Shown here piece by piece: positions 1 to 9,897 of a stretch of 64,000 bases of DNA. Both the position numbers and the translations under genes were made by a program. Source of the stretch: CAVSRC01 sp963730325 (GTDB lineage: Bacteria; Pseudomonadota; Alphaproteobacteria; Rhizobiales; Kaistiaceae); NCBI GenBank assembly GCA_963730325.1, contig CAVSRC010000007.1:496001-560000 (forward strand), in the 5' to 3' direction. The notes under the pieces were generated by a model that did not search any database, was not told the DNA's origin, and saw only the letters and a list, made by a program, of their open reading frames with translations. Positions within the stretch are counted from its first letter, which is position 1, and each line of letters starts with the position of its first letter.

Positions 1-1052
1 GCGGCGGCGTTGAGGCGGCCGAGCGTGGCCGGCCCGACAATGCCGTCGGGCCTCAGGCCGGCTGATTCCTGGAAGGCCTTGACGGCGGTATCGACCGATT
101 CGTCGAACACCTCCGGATCGAACGGGGCCGGTTGCTCGGTGGCGGCGACAACGGTCGTGTCGACGGCCGGCGCGGCCTCCGGCTGCATGGCATCCGGCGC
201 CTCGGTGGTCGCCGAAACCGGCGTCACCACGGCACCGTCAGCGGCGGCGGGCTGGTCGGCCGCGGCCATCGGCGTGTCGGCGGGGGCAGGCGGCGCCGGC
301 GGCGCGACCTTCAGGCGCTCGCGCAGAATGACCACGCGCGGGTCCTTGCTGCCGAGCTTGAGGTTACTGCCGGCGGGCACGACCGGCGGCAGGTTGTTCT
401 CCGCGGCCCTGGCTTCGGCGAGCTTCTCGCGCAAGGCCCAGAATTCGGGATGCTGCGGATTGTAGGAGGCGAGAACCTTGGCCGCATCGTCGGCCATGGA
501 AATCGCGTTGAGCGCCTTGACCGGATCGGCGACGTGCGGCGCGTAGTCGAAGTTCGGGCTGACGTCGGCCGGGTCGAGGCGGCCGGAATGGGCGTCGTGG
601 ACGTAGTCGACGACCGCCTGGCTCAGCATCACCTCGGCGCGCGCCAGAGCTTCCAGCGTGGCCGGCATGGCGACGCCGATCTGGACGTGCGGCACATGAT
701 AGACGGACGGATCGAGGCCGTCGGTGTCGGCCGCCTTGATGCGGGCGATCACCGAGAGGGCGCGCTCGGTCAGCTTGCCGTCGAGGATCCATGACGGCGC
801 GTAGGCCTGCGTGCGGTAGAAGGCGTTGAGGGCGCCCACGTCCTTCTTGCTGAGGAAATCGCCCTGGCCGCCGGCATTGATGAGGATGGCGCGGATCGTC
901 TCGCTCATCGGATCGACGGCGCTGTCGCCGGTCGTGTAGTAGCTGGCGAGGACGATCTTGCTTTCGCTCTTTGCCGATGCGGCCATGGCGCCACCCGCGG
1001 CAAGCAGGGCGGCAACGCCGATCAGCGTCGGAAATGCTTTGCGAAAGAGCAT
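1..1052 (-). CDS. YcbB-family L,D-transpeptidase, N-terminal part (runs off the window)
   Basis: About 350 residues are visible; the gene continues beyond base 1. The protein starts with a signal peptide (basic MLFRK, hydrophobic core, AMAASA cleavage region). An alpha-helical scaffold region of the LdtD/YcbB type follows at roughly residues 40-220, then a Pro/Ala-rich linker, then a PG_binding_1-like segment ending near VKAFQESAGLRPDGIVG. The catalytic YkuD domain with its SxGCxR motif would lie outside the window, so activity cannot be checked. The family makes 3-3 cross-links in peptidoglycan in the periplasm. The start is the ATG before the signal peptide. The gene stands alone, downstream of a response-regulator gene on the same strand. 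Confidence 0.8.
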   Translation of the reverse strand, partial: MLFRKAFPTLIGVAALLAAGGAMAASAKSESKIVLASYYTTGDSAVDPMSETIRAILINAGGQGDFLSKKDVGALNAFYRTQAYAPSWILDGKLTERALSVIARIKAADTDGLDPSVYHVPHVQIGVAMPATLEALARAEVMLSQAVVDYVHDAHSGRLDPADVSPNFDYAPHVADPVKALNAISMADDAAKVLASYNPQHPEFWALREKLAEARAAENNLPPVVPAGSNLKLGSKDPRVVILRERLKVAPPAPPAPADTPMAAADQPAAADGAVVTPVSATTEAPDAMQPEAAPAVDTTVVAATEQPAPFDPEVFDESVDTAVKAFQESAGLRPDGIVGPATLGRLNAA

Positions 1053-1156
1053 GGGGACGGCCTCTTCATCATGCGGCTGGGTGCGAGCATTTGAAATGAT
1101 ACAGATTAACGACCGATTTCAATGACGTCGGTCACACCTCAAGCGAATTTTACCAG

Positions 1157-2635
<1,479 letters not shown>

Positions 2636-2966
2636 GATGGGGCGGCAGGCTCCCTGATGGCGTGAAACTGTCTCTTTGCGGCACAATATTGGTCGCTGCC
2701 GCCGCGATTTCCCAATGAAATCAATGGTCGTGGTGAACGCCTTGGAAGCGATGATCGGGCCGGGCAGTTAATCGCTTCTTAACCGGCGCCCCGGTGCGGC
2801 CGGCGCTGTTGACGCAGTGGATAGCGGGCATTCGGCGGATTGGCGGTTGCGCACCGCGCGCATGGCGGATTGGCGGGATTGGCGACTCAGCGGTTGCGCG
2901 ATGCCCTCTCCACGCCCTATCTGGCGCCCATGCCCGATCCCGTTTCTCATGGTGCGGAACCCTCTC

Positions 2967-4796
2967 ATGACCCCGACCGAAATCGCCCGTTCCCAGACCC
3001 TTGCCGCCGAAGCGGGGGAGGATCTCGGATCTCTGCCGGAATGGAACCTCGAGGATCTCTATGCCGGCATGGACGATCCGGCGCTCAAGCGCGACCTGGC
3101 GCTTTCGGAAACCGATGCGGCGGCCTTCGAGGAACGCTTCAAGGGCAAGCTCGATGCCCTGGCGAGGAAGGGCGGCGCCGAGCTGGCCAAGGCGGTCGTC
3201 GCCTTCGAGAAGCTCGATGAGCTGATCGGCCGCATCATTTCCTATGCCGGCCTGCTCCACGCCGGCGACACCAGCGATCCGGCGCGCGCCAAGTTCTACG
3301 GCGACGTGCAGGAGAAGATCACGGCGGCGAGCGCGCATCTGCTCTTCTTTCCGCTCGAGCTCAACCGCATCGCCGACGAGGTGCTGGATGCCGCGATGGC
3401 CGATCCCGCGCTCGGCCACTACCGGCCGTGGCTGGAGGACGTGCGCAAGGAGAAGCCCTACCAGCTCGAGGACCGGGTCGAGCTGCTCTTCCACGAGAAG
3501 TCGGTGACCGGGCGCGGCGCCTGGAACCGTCTGTTCGACGAGACGATGACGGCGCTCAGCTTCACCGTCGACGGTGAGGCGCTTTCGATCGAGCCGACGC
3601 TGAACCTGATGCAGCATGAGGACGGCAGGAAGCGCAAGGCCGCGGCGGACGCGCTGGCCGCTACCTTCAAGACGAACATCCGCCTGTTCGCCCACATCAC
3701 CAATACGCTCGCCAAGGACAAGGAGATCTCCGACCGCTGGCGCGGCTTCAAGGACGTCGCCGACGCGCGCCACCTGTCCAACCGCGTCGAGCCGGAGGTG
3801 GTGGCGGCGCTGGTGGAAGCGGTGCGCGCCGCCTATCCGCGCCTGTCGCACCGCTACTACGCGCTGAAGGCGCGCTGGTTCGGCCGTGATGCGCTCGACC
3901 ACTGGGACCGCAACGCGCCGCTGCCCGACCGGCCGACCCAGGTGATCCCCTTCGCCGAGGCGCGCGCCAAGGTGCTCAGGGCCTATGGCGCCTTCCACCC
4001 GGAGATGGCGGAAATCGCCGACCGCTTTTTCGAATATTCCTGGATCGATGCGCCGGTCAGGCCGGGCAAGGCGCCGGGCGCCTTCGCCCATCCGACCGTG
4101 CCCTCGGTGCACCCCTATGTGCTGGTCAACTATCAGGGCCGGGCGCGTGACGTGATGACGCTTGCCCACGAGCTCGGCCACGGCGTGCATCAGGTGCTGG
4201 CCGGGCCGCAGGGCGCGCTGATGGCGCCGACCCCGCTGACGCTCGCCGAGACGGCCAGCGTCTTCGGCGAGATGCTGACCTTCCGCGCGCTGCTCGCCGA
4301 CACCACAGACCAGCGCGAGCGCAAGGCGATGATCGCCGCCAAGGTCGAGGACATGATCAACACGGTTGTGCGCCAGATCGCCTTCTATCAGTTCGAGCGC
4401 AGCCTGCATGTGGAGCGGCGCGAGGGCGAACTGACGGCGCAACGCATCGGCGAGTTGTGGATGGCGGTGCAGGGCGAAAGCCTCGGACCGGCGGTGCGCC
4501 TCGGGCCCGGCTACGAGACCTTCTGGAGCTACATTCCGCACTTCATCCACTCGCCCTTCTACGTCTACGCCTATGCCTTCGGCGACTGCCTGGTGAACTC
4601 GCTCTATGCGGTCTATGAGGAGGCGGAACAGGGCTTCCAGGAGAAGTATTTCGCCATGCTGAAAGCTGGCGGCACCAAGCACCACAAGGAGCTGCTGGCG
4701 CCCTTCGGGCTCGATGCCAGCGATCCCGCCTTCTGGGCGCGGGGATTGAGCGTCATCGATCGCCTCATCGGCGAGCTGGAGGCGATGGACAATTAG
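2967..4796 (+). CDS. pepF: M3-family oligoendopeptidase F (metallopeptidase)
   Basis: The protein of about 609 residues matches oligoendopeptidase F, a cytosolic zinc peptidase that trims short peptides. The zinc motif HELGH is at residues 401-405, with a downstream Glu in AETASVFGE as the likely third ligand. The C-terminal part has the family's conserved YVYAYAFGDC region. Length is normal for PepF. The start MTPTEIARS is chosen because the upstream in-frame codons are low-complexity and carry no family sequence; an ATG at 2949 is an alternative. The gene is convergent with nothing and is followed closely by a small envelope-protein gene. A 737-codon open frame on the opposite strand is a codon-bias shadow. 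Confidence 0.93.
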   Translation: MTPTEIARSQTLAAEAGEDLGSLPEWNLEDLYAGMDDPALKRDLALSETDAAAFEERFKGKLDALARKGGAELAKAVVAFEKLDELIGRIISYAGLLHAGDTSDPARAKFYGDVQEKITAASAHLLFFPLELNRIADEVLDAAMADPALGHYRPWLEDVRKEKPYQLEDRVELLFHEKSVTGRGAWNRLFDETMTALSFTVDGEALSIEPTLNLMQHEDGRKRKAAADALAATFKTNIRLFAHITNTLAKDKEISDRWRGFKDVADARHLSNRVEPEVVAALVEAVRAAYPRLSHRYYALKARWFGRDALDHWDRNAPLPDRPTQVIPFAEARAKVLRAYGAFHPEMAEIADRFFEYSWIDAPVRPGKAPGAFAHPTVPSVHPYVLVNYQGRARDVMTLAHELGHGVHQVLAGPQGALMAPTPLTLAETASVFGEMLTFRALLADTTDQRERKAMIAAKVEDMINTVVRQIAFYQFERSLHVERREGELTAQRIGELWMAVQGESLGPAVRLGPGYETFWSYIPHFIHSPFYVYAYAFGDCLVNSLYAVYEEAEQGFQEKYFAMLKAGGTKHHKELLAPFGLDASDPAFWARGLSVIDRLIGELEAMDN

Positions 4797-4864
4797 GAAT
4801 TCGTGTTGCCCGGGCCGCTCACGACTGTAATCTCCGCCGGGCTTGAGCCCCAACGGGGTGGGGG

Positions 4865-5320
4865 ATGACCAAACACGCAGTCGGATTCGCCGTGGCTCTC
4901 TTGCTCGTCGCCTTTGCCGGCGAGGCGCGGGCATGGACTCCGTTCGGCACGGTCGAGCACACCACCCGCCTGCAGGACGTGACGCTGACGACGCAGGACG
5001 GCGAAGCGCTCTATCTCGGCCACAAGACCTCGACGCTCTATTTCATCCTCGGCGTCTATATCAGCGACGACGGCTATGTGCTCGGCGTCAGGTCGAACCC
5101 CGGGCATATTGGCGACATGCCGCCGCCCGACGTGCTCGCCGACCTCCAGAAGAAAGGCCTGCTGCCCGACCCGCTGCCGCCCTATCGCCTGGGCCTCGGC
5201 GACTATCTTGCGGGCTATGCGCTGTGGCTCGTCGTCGGGCCCCTGATCGGCCTCTATCTCTATTTTCAGTTCGCAGGCCGCCTGCGCCGGCGCCGGCGGC
5301 ATCGCCCGACGCGCTACTGA
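4865..5320 (+). CDS. Small exported/membrane protein of unknown function
   Basis: I do not recognise a characterised family. The 151-residue protein begins with a clear signal peptide (MTKHAVGFAV... ending EARAWTP). A globular middle of about 90 residues with YLGHKTSTLYFILGVYIS follows, then one hydrophobic segment at about 118-138 (YALWLVVGPLIGLYLYFQF). A very basic tail (RLRRRRRHRPTR) follows, which should stay in the cytoplasm. This suggests a periplasmic domain anchored by a C-terminal helix. It starts 68 bases after pepF and might be co-transcribed. Function is unknown. Confidence 0.6.
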   Translation: MTKHAVGFAVALLLVAFAGEARAWTPFGTVEHTTRLQDVTLTTQDGEALYLGHKTSTLYFILGVYISDDGYVLGVRSNPGHIGDMPPPDVLADLQKKGLLPDPLPPYRLGLGDYLAGYALWLVVGPLIGLYLYFQFAGRLRRRRRHRPTRY

Positions 5321-5336
5321 GCCTTCCCCCTGTGTT

Positions 5337-5365
5337 TTGCGTCCTGTATAACAGATCGTTATACA
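5337..5365 (+). promoter_or_regulatory. Sigma-70-like promoter of the toxin-antitoxin operon
   Basis: TTGCGT at 5337-5342 and TATACA at 5360-5365 are separated by 17 bases, a good match to a housekeeping promoter. Both hexamers fall inside or beside the perfect palindrome at 5339-5371, so a repressor bound there would block RNA polymerase. The predicted transcript start is only about 18 bases before the antitoxin ATG. Confidence 0.55.
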
Positions 5366-5371
5366 GGACGC
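5339..5371. promoter_or_regulatory. Perfect 14-bp inverted repeat, likely TA operator
   Basis: GCGTCCTGTATAAC (5339-5352) is followed by a 5-base spacer and its exact reverse complement (5358-5371). It overlaps the -10 element of the promoter before the AbrB/Doc pair. AbrB-fold antitoxins bind palindromes of this kind and repress their own operon, so this is the probable operator. The palindrome is seen directly; the role is inferred. Confidence 0.7.
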
Positions 5372-5389
5372 CCCGACATGGAGGCAGGC

Positions 5390-5614
5390 ATGAAGCTCGA
5401 ACTCAAGAAGATCGGCAATTCGACCGGCCTGATCCTGCCCAAGAAATTGCTGACTGAACTCAATTTCAAGCAGGGCGATTGGGTCACCGTCACCGAGACG
5501 GCGGATGGTGGACTTCAGTTCCGCCGGTCGGATCCAGCGTTCGAAAAGGGGCTGGAGATCGCCGAACGAGCGATGGACACTTATCGCAACGCGCTGGAAG
5601 AGCTGGCCAAGTGA
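5390..5614 (+). CDS. AbrB/MazE-type antitoxin
   Basis: This 74-residue protein begins with the swapped-hairpin AbrB DNA-binding fold: MKLELKKIGNSTGLILPKK, then a hydrophobic strand and GDWVTVTE. The C-terminal helix (about residues 50-74) would bind and neutralise the toxin. I chose the second ATG (5390) because GGAGG lies 5 bases upstream of it; the ATG at 5378 lacks a site and would add four residues. Its stop overlaps the GTG start of the Doc toxin gene, the usual translational coupling in toxin-antitoxin operons. It probably represses its own promoter through the palindrome at 5339-5371. Confidence 0.85.
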   Translation: MKLELKKIGNSTGLILPKKLLTELNFKQGDWVTVTETADGGLQFRRSDPAFEKGLEIAERAMDTYRNALEELAK

Positions 5615-5997
5615 CGGAGCCGATCTGGCTCCCGGTCGATCTGGTTCTTGCCATCCATGAACGCCAGTCGCACCGCTTCGGCGGACCGTCCGGCGTTCGC
5701 GATTTCGGTATGCTCGAATCGGCGGTCGGACGCCCGCGCAACCGCTGGGCCTATGAACAGGGTGACCTCGCTTCGCTGGCGGCGGCCTATGCCTTCGGCA
5801 TTGCCCGCGACCATCCCTTCGTTGACGGCAACAAGCGTGTGGGCTTTCTGGCGCTGGTGACTTTCCTTGGTCTCAACGGCATCGACTTCGTTGCCGATGA
5901 AGCCGAAGCAGCCGTCATCATCCGCGATCTCGCCGCCGGGCTGGTGAATGAAGAGGGTCTTGCCCGTTGGATACGGGACCGATTGCCGGTGCGTTGA
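5611..5997 (+). CDS. doc: Fic/Doc-family toxin (death-on-curing)
   Basis: The 128-residue protein is a Doc-type Fic-domain toxin. The catalytic motif HPFVDGNKR at residues 68-76 fits HxFxxGNKR completely, so the active site looks intact. Doc enzymes phosphorylate elongation factor Tu and halt translation; target specificity here is inferred from the family. The start is a GTG that overlaps the antitoxin TGA. The pairing is with an AbrB-like antitoxin rather than the Phd antitoxin of phage P1, a combination known in bacteria. No mobile-element remnant flanks the pair. Confidence 0.88.
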   Translation: MTEPIWLPVDLVLAIHERQSHRFGGPSGVRDFGMLESAVGRPRNRWAYEQGDLASLAAAYAFGIARDHPFVDGNKRVGFLALVTFLGLNGIDFVADEAEAAVIIRDLAAGLVNEEGLARWIRDRLPVR

Positions 5998-6056
5998 ATG
6001 CCATGCCGCCTGGTTGTCGCTTCCCGCCGCGCCTTGGGCAGCCTACATAGGCGGCC

Positions 6057-7457
6057 ATGGCAATCCCTCCCGACGACCCGGAACAGAACCGCCTCTCCAG
6101 CCGCCTGACCCGCTATGCGCGGGTCGGCGCCGGCGTCGGCGGGGCGGCGGCGCGCATGGCCGGCGCCAGGCTCTTCGGCCGCGATCTCACCGATCCGCGC
6201 AACGCCGCCGATATCGCCGCCACGCTTGGGGGCCTCAAGGGGCCGCTGATGAAGGTGGCGCAGATGATGGCCACCATCCCCGACCTGCTGCCGCCGGACT
6301 ATTCGGCCGAGCTGCAGAAGCTGCAGGCGGAAGCGCCGCCCATGGGCCCGGCCTTCGTCAAGCGGCGCATGATGGTCGAGCTCGGACCGGACTGGCAGGC
6401 GCGTTTCGCAAGCTTCGAGCGCACGCCGGCGGCCGCCGCCTCGCTCGGCCAGGTGCACAAGGCGGTCACCCATGACGGCACGCTGATTGCCTGCAAGCTG
6501 CAATATCCCGACATGAAGTCGGCGGTCGAAGCCGATCTCGGCCAGCTCGGCGTCCTCCTCGGCCTGCAGCGGCGCCTCTCGCCTGAGATCGACACCACCG
6601 AGATCGCCAAGGAACTCGGCGAGCGGCTGCGCGAGGAACTCGACTATGCGCGCGAGGCGAAGCACGCCGCGCTCTTCCGGCTGATGCTGAAGGGCGAGGC
6701 AAGCGTGCGCGTGCCGGAGACGTATCCGGAGCTTTCCACCGACCGGCTGCTCACCATGCGCTGGCTCGACGGCAAGAAGCTGCTCACCTATGTCGACCGC
6801 GACCTGGCCGAGCGCAACGTCATTGCCAGGGCGCTGTTCACCGCCTGGTGGAAGCCGTTCGCCACCCATGGCGTCATCCACGGCGACCCGCATCTCGGCA
6901 ACTACACGGTGTTCGAGGAGCAAGAGGCGAGGAGGGCCGGAGGCGCGACAGGGAAGCAAGAAAGCCACGCCGCCGGCATCAACCTGCTCGACTTCGGCTG
7001 CGTGCGCATCTTCCCGCCGGCCTTCGTCGAGGGCGTCATCAACCTCTATCACGCGCTGCGCGCCGACGATCGCGCGGGCATCGCCGCCGCCTATCGCCGC
7101 TGGGGGTTCCGCGATCTCGACGCGGAGACCATCGACACGCTGACGCTGTGGGCGCGCTTCATCTACGGGCCGCTGATGGACGATCGGGTGCGCACCATTG
7201 CCGGCGACGTGGCGCCATCGGCCTATGGGCGGCGCGAGGCGTGGGAGGTGAAGCAGCGGCTCAAGAACAAGCCGGCGATCACCGTGCCGCGCGAATTCGT
7301 CTTTCTCGAACGCGCGGCCATCGGGCTGGGCGCGGTCATGCTCCACCTCAAGGCCGAGTTGAACTTCCACCAGCTTTTCGAAGCGGCCATCGGCGATTTC
7401 AGCGTCGACACGCTCGCCAAACGCCAGGCCAAGGCGCTGAAGCAGGTGGGGCTGTAG
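6057..7457 (+). CDS. ABC1/UbiB-like (ADCK) atypical kinase
   Basis: The 466-residue protein has the ADCK-family elements. KVAQ at 66-69 stands in the KxGQ position, an Ala-rich loop AAAASLGQVHKA lies at about 125-136, HGDPHLGN at 275-282, and a metal-binding DFG at 312-314. Relatives support ubiquinone biosynthesis or lipid homeostasis and are thought to be ATPases more than protein kinases. A hydrophilic insert of roughly 27 residues (283-309, rich in Glu, Arg, Gly and Ala) sits between the HGDPH motif and the DFG, which normally lie close together. There is no C-terminal pair of membrane helices as in true UbiB, so I leave the gene unnamed. Confidence 0.85.
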   Translation: MAIPPDDPEQNRLSSRLTRYARVGAGVGGAAARMAGARLFGRDLTDPRNAADIAATLGGLKGPLMKVAQMMATIPDLLPPDYSAELQKLQAEAPPMGPAFVKRRMMVELGPDWQARFASFERTPAAAASLGQVHKAVTHDGTLIACKLQYPDMKSAVEADLGQLGVLLGLQRRLSPEIDTTEIAKELGERLREELDYAREAKHAALFRLMLKGEASVRVPETYPELSTDRLLTMRWLDGKKLLTYVDRDLAERNVIARALFTAWWKPFATHGVIHGDPHLGNYTVFEEQEARRAGGATGKQESHAAGINLLDFGCVRIFPPAFVEGVINLYHALRADDRAGIAAAYRRWGFRDLDAETIDTLTLWARFIYGPLMDDRVRTIAGDVAPSAYGRREAWEVKQRLKNKPAITVPREFVFLERAAIGLGAVMLHLKAELNFHQLFEAAIGDFSVDTLAKRQAKALKQVGL

Positions 7458-7614
7458 GGGCGATGCGGCCGCCCAGCGAACATCGGTTCGCCTCGTGCAC
7501 AGACAAGGCTGCCGCCGGGGGCACGGGGCGCGCCGAGGCGCCGATTGCTCCCACGATACGGTTTGCTATAAAGCGCCGGGATTTTTCACCCGAGCCACAG
7601 GAGACCATGAGCCA

Positions 7615-7767
7615 ATGGCTGAGCAGGGTACCGTCGAACTCGGCGTCGCGACCGGCACAGACTATGCTGTCCACCTTCACACCTATCAGGGCTTCCTCAA
7701 GCTCGTTAAGTACGTCACCGTGGGAATCGTCATCGTCCTCATCCTGATGGCGATGTTCCTGCTGTGA
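7615..7767 (+). CDS. aa3-type cytochrome c oxidase subunit IV
   Basis: This 50-residue protein fits the small bacterial subunit IV family (COX4_pro_2). A polar N-terminus contains DYAVHLHTYQGFLK, and a single membrane helix follows (VTVGIVIVLILMAMFLL). It would sit beside the main aa3 oxidase subunits in the inner membrane. The ATG at 7615 gives the family sequence; AGGAG lies at 7599-7603, slightly far upstream. A competing ATG at 7607 is in another frame with no family similarity. The gene is typically found before pntA in Hyphomicrobiales, as here, although a gene remnant now lies between them. Confidence 0.85.
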   Translation: MAEQGTVELGVATGTDYAVHLHTYQGFLKLVKYVTVGIVIVLILMAMFLL

Positions 7768-8300
7768 CACCCTAGCTGGCCGGTCGCCGGCTCCTCCGGC
7801 AGGGGCCGGCCCCAGGCACATCGCGGGGTTCCCGCCCCGCCTGACAAGGAAATCTTCCGCATGAAGATCGGCCGGATTCCGGCCGCCCAGGCGCGATCGG
7901 GCCTGCGCCCGCCTGCACCATGACCGTCGCACCCGGTTTGACGGATTTCCTGACGGTTTCGGGTGTCGCCGCTACCCGGGCCTCAACCTCATGGCTTCCG
8001 CCGGTACAGCAAGGGATGCGCTCGTCGACATCGACGGCCACGGCTTCTTCGGCGCCCCCGGCGATGCGGTCTTTACCGGGCCGACTTTGACCAGAGTCAA
8101 CGATTTCCGGGCCGCGATCATTCATGAAGACCGCGCGCCTTCCGGGCGGCGAAGGTATTCCAGCGCGTAGTGCCGCTGCTGGGGCCACGGCTGTTCGGTT
8201 CTGTGCTAATCCCGGCCTTCGCGCAGGGAATGACTGCCGTTCTCAATGCGCCAATGCCGGCGTATCGATGTGCGGCGGAGAGAATCGGAGAATCAACAGA
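7768..8300. other. 533-base gene-poor stretch before pntA with decayed coding sequence
   Basis: No intact gene is visible here. The right half holds the C-terminal end of a glycerate kinase/hydroxypyruvate reductase in frame (7991-8170). A 20-codon reading frame at 7861-7923 begins MKIGRIPAAQA, which resembles the start of molybdopterin-binding/nucleotidyltransferase proteins and may be a second remnant. An opposite-strand open frame of 138 codons through 8188 is a shadow. The pntA leader begins somewhere after 8170. Confidence 0.55.
7991..8170 (+). pseudogene. Glycerate 2-kinase/hydroxypyruvate reductase C-terminal remnant
   Basis: In one frame this stretch reads DIDGHGFFGAPGDAVFTGPT followed by TRVNDFRAAIIHED. 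This matches the conserved C-terminus of the MOFRL-type GckA/TtuD family, which typically ends with a DxxGFF...GD...TGPTxTNVNDFRA pattern. Only about 45 codons are recognisable. The rest of the roughly 420-residue enzyme is missing, and the tail after NDFRA runs on beyond the normal end to a TAG. The obvious reading is a deleted gene whose end survives between coxIV and pntA. Upstream codons in the same frame show no convincing similarity. Confidence 0.65.
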
Positions 8301-9884
8301 ATGCCTCAGCTTATTGGTATTCCAAAGGAAATATATCCCGGCGAGAAGCGGGTCGCGATCTCGCCGGAGGTGGTGACGAAGCTGATCAAGCTCGGATTCG
8401 CCGTCGTCGTCGAGAAGGGGGCTGGCGACGGGGCGGATTTCTACGACGATGTGTTCGTCACGGCAGGGGCCACAATCGCGCCGAAGGCCGCCGATGTCTG
8501 GTCGAAGTCGGACATAATCTTCAAGGTACGCGCCCCGACCGCGGATGAAGTGGCGCTGATGAAGGCGGGCCAGACCCTGATTTCCTTCATCTGGCCGGCC
8601 CAGAACCCGCAACTGATGGACGATTTGAAGGCGCGCAAGGTGACTGTGCTGGCGATGGACGCGGTTCCGCGCCTGCTCTCCCGCGCGCAGAAGATGGACG
8701 CGCTTACCTCCATGGCCGGCATCACCGGCTATCGCGCCGTCATCGAGGCGGCCAACGCCTTCGGCCGGTTCTTCAATGGCCAGATCACCGCCGCGGGCAA
8801 GGTCCCGCCGGCAAAGGTGTTCGTCGCCGGAGCAGGCGTGGCCGGTCTTGCCGCCATCGGTACGGCGGCAGGTCTCGGCGCCATTGTCCGCGCCAACGAC
8901 ACGCGCGCGGAAGTGGCCGATCAGGTCAAGTCTCTGGGCGGCGAGTTCGTCAAGGTCGACTACGAGGAAGAAGGCTCGGGCGGCGGCGGCTACGCCAAGG
9001 TCATGAGCGAAGGCTTCCAGAAGGCCCAGCGCGAGATGTACGCCAAGCAGGCGGCGGACGTCGATGTCATCATCACCACTGCCCTGATCCCGGGCAAGCC
9101 GGCGCCCAAGCTCATCACCGCCGACATGGTCAAGTCGATGAAGCCGGGCAGCGTCATCGTCGACCTTGCTGCCGAGCAGGGCGGCAACTGCGAGCTGACC
9201 GAGCCGGGCAAGGCCGTCGTCAAGCACGGCGTCACCATCGTCGGCTACACGGACCTGCACAGCCGCCTGGCCAAGCAGTCCTCGACGCTCTACGCCAACA
9301 ACCTGCTGCGTCTGACCGAGGAACTGTGCAAGGCCAAGGACGGCCAGATCGTCGTCAACATGGAAGACGACGCGATCCGCGGCTTCACCGTGATCAAGGA
9401 CGGCGACATCACGTGGCCGGCCCCGCCGCTGAAGCTTCCGGCCCCGCCGCCGGCAAAGCCTGCCGTGGCGGTCGCGGCGGCGGACAAGAAGGGCGGCCAC
9501 GGCCATGGTGCCGGGGCGCCGGCGTCGCTCAGATCCACGCTCATCACCTTCGGGATCGGCGCCATCATCCTGCTTCTGGTCGGCGCTGGAGCCCCGCCGG
9601 CGTTCCTCGGCCATTTCACCGTCTTCGTGCTGGCGATCTTCGTCGGCTACATGGTGGTGTGGAACGTTACGCCCGCGCTGCATACGCCGCTGATGAGCGT
9701 CACCAACGCGATTTCCTCGATCATCGCCATCGGCGCACTTCTGCAAATCTGGCCACCGGCCGCAGAGGGGCGTCCGGATCTGTGGATCCTGGTGATCGCC
9801 TTCGTTGGATTGACCCTTACCTCGATCAACATGTTCGGCGGTTTCGCAGTGACCCGCCGCATGCTGTCGATGTTCCAGAAATAA
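8301..9884 (+). CDS. pntA: Re/Si-specific NAD(P)+ transhydrogenase, alpha subunit
   Basis: The 527-residue protein starts MPQLIGIPKEIYPGEKRVAI, the conserved beginning of PntA and alanine-dehydrogenase-like domain I. The NAD-binding Rossmann motif AGAGVAGLAAIG lies near residues 177-188. The C-terminal 115 residues contain several membrane helices (from STLITFGIGAIILLLVG onward). This is the full-length fused subunit, as in E. coli (about 510 residues), not the split PntAA/PntAB form. With PntB it couples proton inflow to reduction of NADP+ by NADH. pntB follows after 13 bases, so the two form an operon. Confidence 0.96.
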   Translation: MPQLIGIPKEIYPGEKRVAISPEVVTKLIKLGFAVVVEKGAGDGADFYDDVFVTAGATIAPKAADVWSKSDIIFKVRAPTADEVALMKAGQTLISFIWPAQNPQLMDDLKARKVTVLAMDAVPRLLSRAQKMDALTSMAGITGYRAVIEAANAFGRFFNGQITAAGKVPPAKVFVAGAGVAGLAAIGTAAGLGAIVRANDTRAEVADQVKSLGGEFVKVDYEEEGSGGGGYAKVMSEGFQKAQREMYAKQAADVDVIITTALIPGKPAPKLITADMVKSMKPGSVIVDLAAEQGGNCELTEPGKAVVKHGVTIVGYTDLHSRLAKQSSTLYANNLLRLTEELCKAKDGQIVVNMEDDAIRGFTVIKDGDITWPAPPLKLPAPPPAKPAVAVAAADKKGGHGHGAGAPASLRSTLITFGIGAIILLLVGAGAPPAFLGHFTVFVLAIFVGYMVVWNVTPALHTPLMSVTNAISSIIAIGALLQIWPPAAEGRPDLWILVIAFVGLTLTSINMFGGFAVTRRMLSMFQK

Positions 9885-9897
9885 GGGGCCCGGAACT

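Noticed and set aside
2721..4934. 737-codon open frame on the minus strand opposite pepF
   Set aside because: It is antisense to a clear metallopeptidase with an intact HELGH motif, and its His/Arg/Gly-rich composition is typical of shadows in high-GC DNA.
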